Made by a program: the position numbers and the translations under genes
Shown: one piece after another, positions 61,805 to 64,000 of the stretch
Position numbering within the stretch: position 1 is the stretch's first letter
Layout: each line of letters opens with the position of its first letter
Source: Azospirillum lipoferum 4B
GTDB taxonomy: Bacteria > Pseudomonadota > Alphaproteobacteria > Azospirillales > Azospirillaceae
Direction: 5' to 3'
Length of the DNA stretch: 64,000 bases
Assembly (NCBI RefSeq): GCF_000283655.1
Contig: NC_016622.1
Location: 186,001-250,000 of the forward strand
Notes under the pieces: generated by a model
What the model was told of the DNA's origin: nothing
Seen by the model: only the letters and a program-made list of their open reading frames with translations
Database searches by the model: none

Positions 61805-62878
61805 ATGATCGTTCTTGGAATTGAAACGAGCTGCGACGAGACGGCCGCCGCAATCGTCACCGACGCGCGCGAAATCCGCGCCGACGTCGTGCTGTCGCAG
61901 CTGGACGACCACACGCCCTATGGCGGCGTCGTCCCGGAAATCGCCGCCCGCGCCCATCTGGAACATCTGGACGGGCTGATCCGCCGCGCCATGGCGGAGG
62001 CCGGGATCGGCTTCGGCGACCTCGATGCGGTGGCGGCCACCGGCGGGCCGGGGCTGATCGGCGGCGTCATCGTCGGCGTGATGACGGCCAAGGCCATCGC
62101 CGCGGCGCGCAACCTGCCCTTCGTCGCCGTCAACCATCTGGAAGGCCACGCGCTGACCGCGCGGCTGACCGACGACGTCGCCTTTCCCTATCTGCTGCTG
62201 CTGGTGTCCGGTGGCCATTGCCAGCTTCTGGCGGTGGAGGGGGTGGGGCGCTACCGCCGGCTCGGCACCACCATCGACGATGCGGTGGGCGAGGCGTTCG
62301 ACAAGACCGCCAAGCTGCTGGGGCTGGGCTATCCCGGCGGGCCGCTGGTGGAGAAGGCGGCGGCGCGCGCCACCAACCCGGCGCGCTTCGAACTGCCGCG
62401 GCCGATGTTGGGGCGTCCGGGCTGCGACTTTTCCTTCTCCGGGCTGAAGACCGCGGTGCGGCGGCATGTGGAGGAGTTGGGCGGTGTGCTGTCGGAGGCC
62501 GACCGCGACGACCTCGCCGCCGCCTTCCAGGCGACGGTGGCGGAGGTGCTGGCCGACCGCTGCGCCCGCGCCATCCGCCGCTTCAAGGAGGACCATCCGC
62601 AGGGCGGTGCCCTGGTGGTGGCCGGCGGCGTCGCCGCCAACAAGGCGATCCGCAGCCGGCTGGCGACCCTGGCGGAGAAGCAGCGCATGCCGTTCGTCGC
62701 CCCGCCGCTGCGCCTGTGCACCGACAACGCGGCGATGATCGCCTGGGCCGGGATCGAGCGTTTCCGCCTGGGCGAGAGCGACCCGCTGAACTTCGCCCCC
62801 CGCCCGCGCTGGCCGCTGGACCCCACCGCGGCGCCGGTGATCGGGCGCGCGGGAGTGGGTGCGGGGGTGAAGGCGTGA
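61805..62878 (+). CDS. tsaD: tRNA N6-threonylcarbamoyladenosine transferase TsaD
   Basis: 357 aa. ASKHA fold with N-terminal [15 protein letters not shown], metal-binding HLEGH near 115-119, and [10 protein letters not shown]. It installs the t6A37 modification in ANN-decoding tRNAs. It is followed by gpsA after 56 bp, a conserved alphaproteobacterial order, and is divergent from hemC. Confidence 0.97.
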   Translation: MIVLGIETSCDETAAAIVTDAREIRADVVLSQLDDHTPYGGVVPEIAARAHLEHLDGLIRRAMAEAGIGFGDLDAVAATGGPGLIGGVIVGVMTAKAIAAARNLPFVAVNHLEGHALTARLTDDVAFPYLLLLVSGGHCQLLAVEGVGRYRRLGTTIDDAVGEAFDKTAKLLGLGYPGGPLVEKAAARATNPARFELPRPMLGRPGCDFSFSGLKTAVRRHVEELGGVLSEADRDDLAAAFQATVAEVLADRCARAIRRFKEDHPQGGALVVAGGVAANKAIRSRLATLAEKQRMPFVAPPLRLCTDNAAMIAWAGIERFRLGESDPLNFAPRPRWPLDPTAAPVIGRAGVGAGVKA

Positions 62879-62881
62879 CAA

Positions 62882-62912
62882 TCTCCCTCTCCCGCCCCGG
62901 GAGAGGGCTTTG
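62882..62912. repeat. Short intergenic palindrome
   Basis: CTCCCTCTCCCGCCCCGGGAGAGGGC, a compact member of the window's palindromic family, in the 56-bp tsaD-gpsA gap. Confidence 0.7.
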
Positions 62913-62934
62913 ACCGGAATGGATACGTGGTGAG

Positions 62935-63954
62935 ATGAAGACGATGCCCCCCTCTCCCCTCAACCGCATCGGCGTTGTCGGCGGCGGCGCCTGGGGAACG
63001 GCGCTGGCGCTGGCGGCTCTGCGGGCCGGGCGGGAGACGCTGCTGTGGGCGCGCGAGCCGGCGGTGGTGGAGGCGATGAGCCTCCGCCGCGAGAACCGCG
63101 ATTACCTGCCCGGCGTGCCGCTGCCCGACGCGCTGCGGGTCACCGGCGACCTCGCCGATCTCGGCGGTTGCGACGCGGTGCTGCTGGTGTCGCCGGCCCA
63201 GCATGCGCGCAGCGTCACCGCGCGGATGGCGCCGCTGCTGAAGCCGGGCGCGCCGGTGGTCGTCTGCGCCAAGGGGATCGAGTTGGACAGCCACGCGCTG
63301 ATGAGCGAGGCGGTTGGCGCCGTGCTGCCGGGCGGCAATCCGGTGGCGATCCTGTCCGGCCCGACCTTCGCGGCGGAGGTGGCGCGCGGGCTGCCGACGG
63401 CGGTGACGCTGGCCTGCGCCGACGAGGCGCTGGGCACGGCGCTGGTCGCCGCGCTGGGCAGCCGCACCTTCCGGCCTTACCGCTCGGACGACGTCGTCGG
63501 CTCGCAGATCGGTGGGGCGGTGAAGAATGTGCTGGCCATCGCCTGCGGCGTGGTCGAGGGGCGGCGGCTGGGCGACAATGCCCGCGCCGCGCTGATCACC
63601 CGCGGGTTGGCCGAGATCACCCGGCTGGCGCTGGCGCTCGGCGGCCGGGCGGAGACGCTGATGGGCCTGTCCGGCCTGGGCGACCTGACGCTGACCTGCT
63701 CCAGCCTGCAGTCGCGCAACATGTCGCTGGGGGCGGCGCTGGGCGAGGGCAAGGCGCTGGCCGAGATCCTGGCGGTGCGCCGGTCGGTGGCGGAAGGCGT
63801 CTATACCGCCGCCGCGGTGGTCGGGCTGGCGGCGAAGCTGGGCGTCGACATGCCGATCTGCAGCGCGGTCGACGCCATCCTGAACCGCGGCGCCGGGCTG
63901 GACGAGACCATCGACGGGCTGCTGTCGCGCCCCTTCCGCGGAGAGGGTGTCTAG
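62935..63954 (+). CDS. gpsA: Glycerol-3-phosphate dehydrogenase [NAD(P)+]
   Basis: 339 aa from ATG at 62935 (a second ATG three codons later is possible). Rossmann motif [13 protein letters not shown] near 13-25, the VVCAKGIE segment, [15 protein letters not shown] with the catalytic Lys, and [12 protein letters not shown]. It makes sn-glycerol-3-phosphate for phospholipids. Confidence 0.97.
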   Translation: MKTMPPSPLNRIGVVGGGAWGTALALAALRAGRETLLWAREPAVVEAMSLRRENRDYLPGVPLPDALRVTGDLADLGGCDAVLLVSPAQHARSVTARMAPLLKPGAPVVVCAKGIELDSHALMSEAVGAVLPGGNPVAILSGPTFAAEVARGLPTAVTLACADEALGTALVAALGSRTFRPYRSDDVVGSQIGGAVKNVLAIACGVVEGRRLGDNARAALITRGLAEITRLALALGGRAETLMGLSGLGDLTLTCSSLQSRNMSLGAALGEGKALAEILAVRRSVAEGVYTAAAVVGLAAKLGVDMPICSAVDAILNRGAGLDETIDGLLSRPFRGEGV

Positions 63955-64000
63955 GAGACGGCTTTCTCCACCCAGCCGGCGGCGCGCACCGAGGGCGCGT
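63951..64000 (-). CDS. Possible 3' end of a convergent gene (runs off window)
   Basis: The minus strand has one open frame from the right edge ending [15 protein letters not shown] and TAG at 63951-63953, overlapping the gpsA stop by 3 bp. Only 15 residues are visible, so identity and even reality are uncertain. Confidence 0.3.
   Translation of the reverse strand, partial: APSVRAAGWVEKAVS

Overview
The window is a GC-rich alphaproteobacterial chromosome segment, most likely from Azospirillum or a close Rhodospirillales relative. This rests on the gene content (class I lysyl-tRNA synthetase, a Coq7-type ubiquinone hydroxylase, DUF2336 and COG4223 proteins, a Psp operon with PspF) and on an intergenic repeat family. 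The genus is an inference from family resemblance, not from a database search.

Layout. 0-8.5 kb: 5' part of hrpB, a ferritin-like protein, a PP2C response regulator with a STAS protein, an HRDC protein, formyl-CoA transferase (frc), a PAS protein and a MITE-like inverted repeat. 8.5-16.3 kb: TCA-cycle cluster read mdh-sucC-sucD-sucA-sucB on the minus strand, with prominent intergenic hairpins. 16.5-19.4 kb: exported, DUF2336 and Cys-rich proteins of unknown function. 19.6-21.5 kb: an mmgR-like small RNA and lysS. 21.7-30.8 kb: an SMR pump, an ArsR-SRPBCC pair, a periplasmic-sensing GGDEF/EAL protein, mscL, secA and a PpiC isomerase. 31-35 kb: argJ, mutT and recQ. 35.1-37.8 kb: tRNA-Thr followed by an AT-richer insert with an unrecognised membrane protein and a frameshifted integrase remnant. 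37.8-45.3 kb: map, sfsA, a CinA-like protein, two convergent tRNA-Leu genes flanking a BigR/SqrR-like regulator and a rhodanese, then dsbB, coq7 and malate synthase. 45.3-49.5 kb: the phage-shock locus (pspF divergent from a sigma-54-driven small ORF-pspA-pspB-pspC) and an alpha/beta hydrolase. 49.5-56.5 kb: surface-polysaccharide genes (MAPEG, GT2, polymerase, beta-helix protein) interrupted by an AT-rich cassette resembling a toxin-antitoxin system. 56.7-64 kb: hemY, a COG4223 protein, hemD and hemC, divergent from tsaD-gpsA.

Most promising for novelty: (i) the 53.15-54.25 kb cassette (RelE-like small protein, 30-aa peptide, XRE regulator) with a sigma-70-like promoter whose -10 box overlaps a perfect dyad; (ii) the tRNA-Thr-linked insert encoding an orphan C-terminally membrane-anchored protein; (iii) a chain of hairpins behind a good promoter just upstream of tRNA-Leu(UAA); (iv) the BigR-like regulator with cysteines 66 residues apart and one operator serving two mirror-image promoters; (v) an extra 54-aa membrane protein heading the psp operon.

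Coordinates and translations were read by eye. Promoters, operators and RNA structures are visual matches and were not computed.
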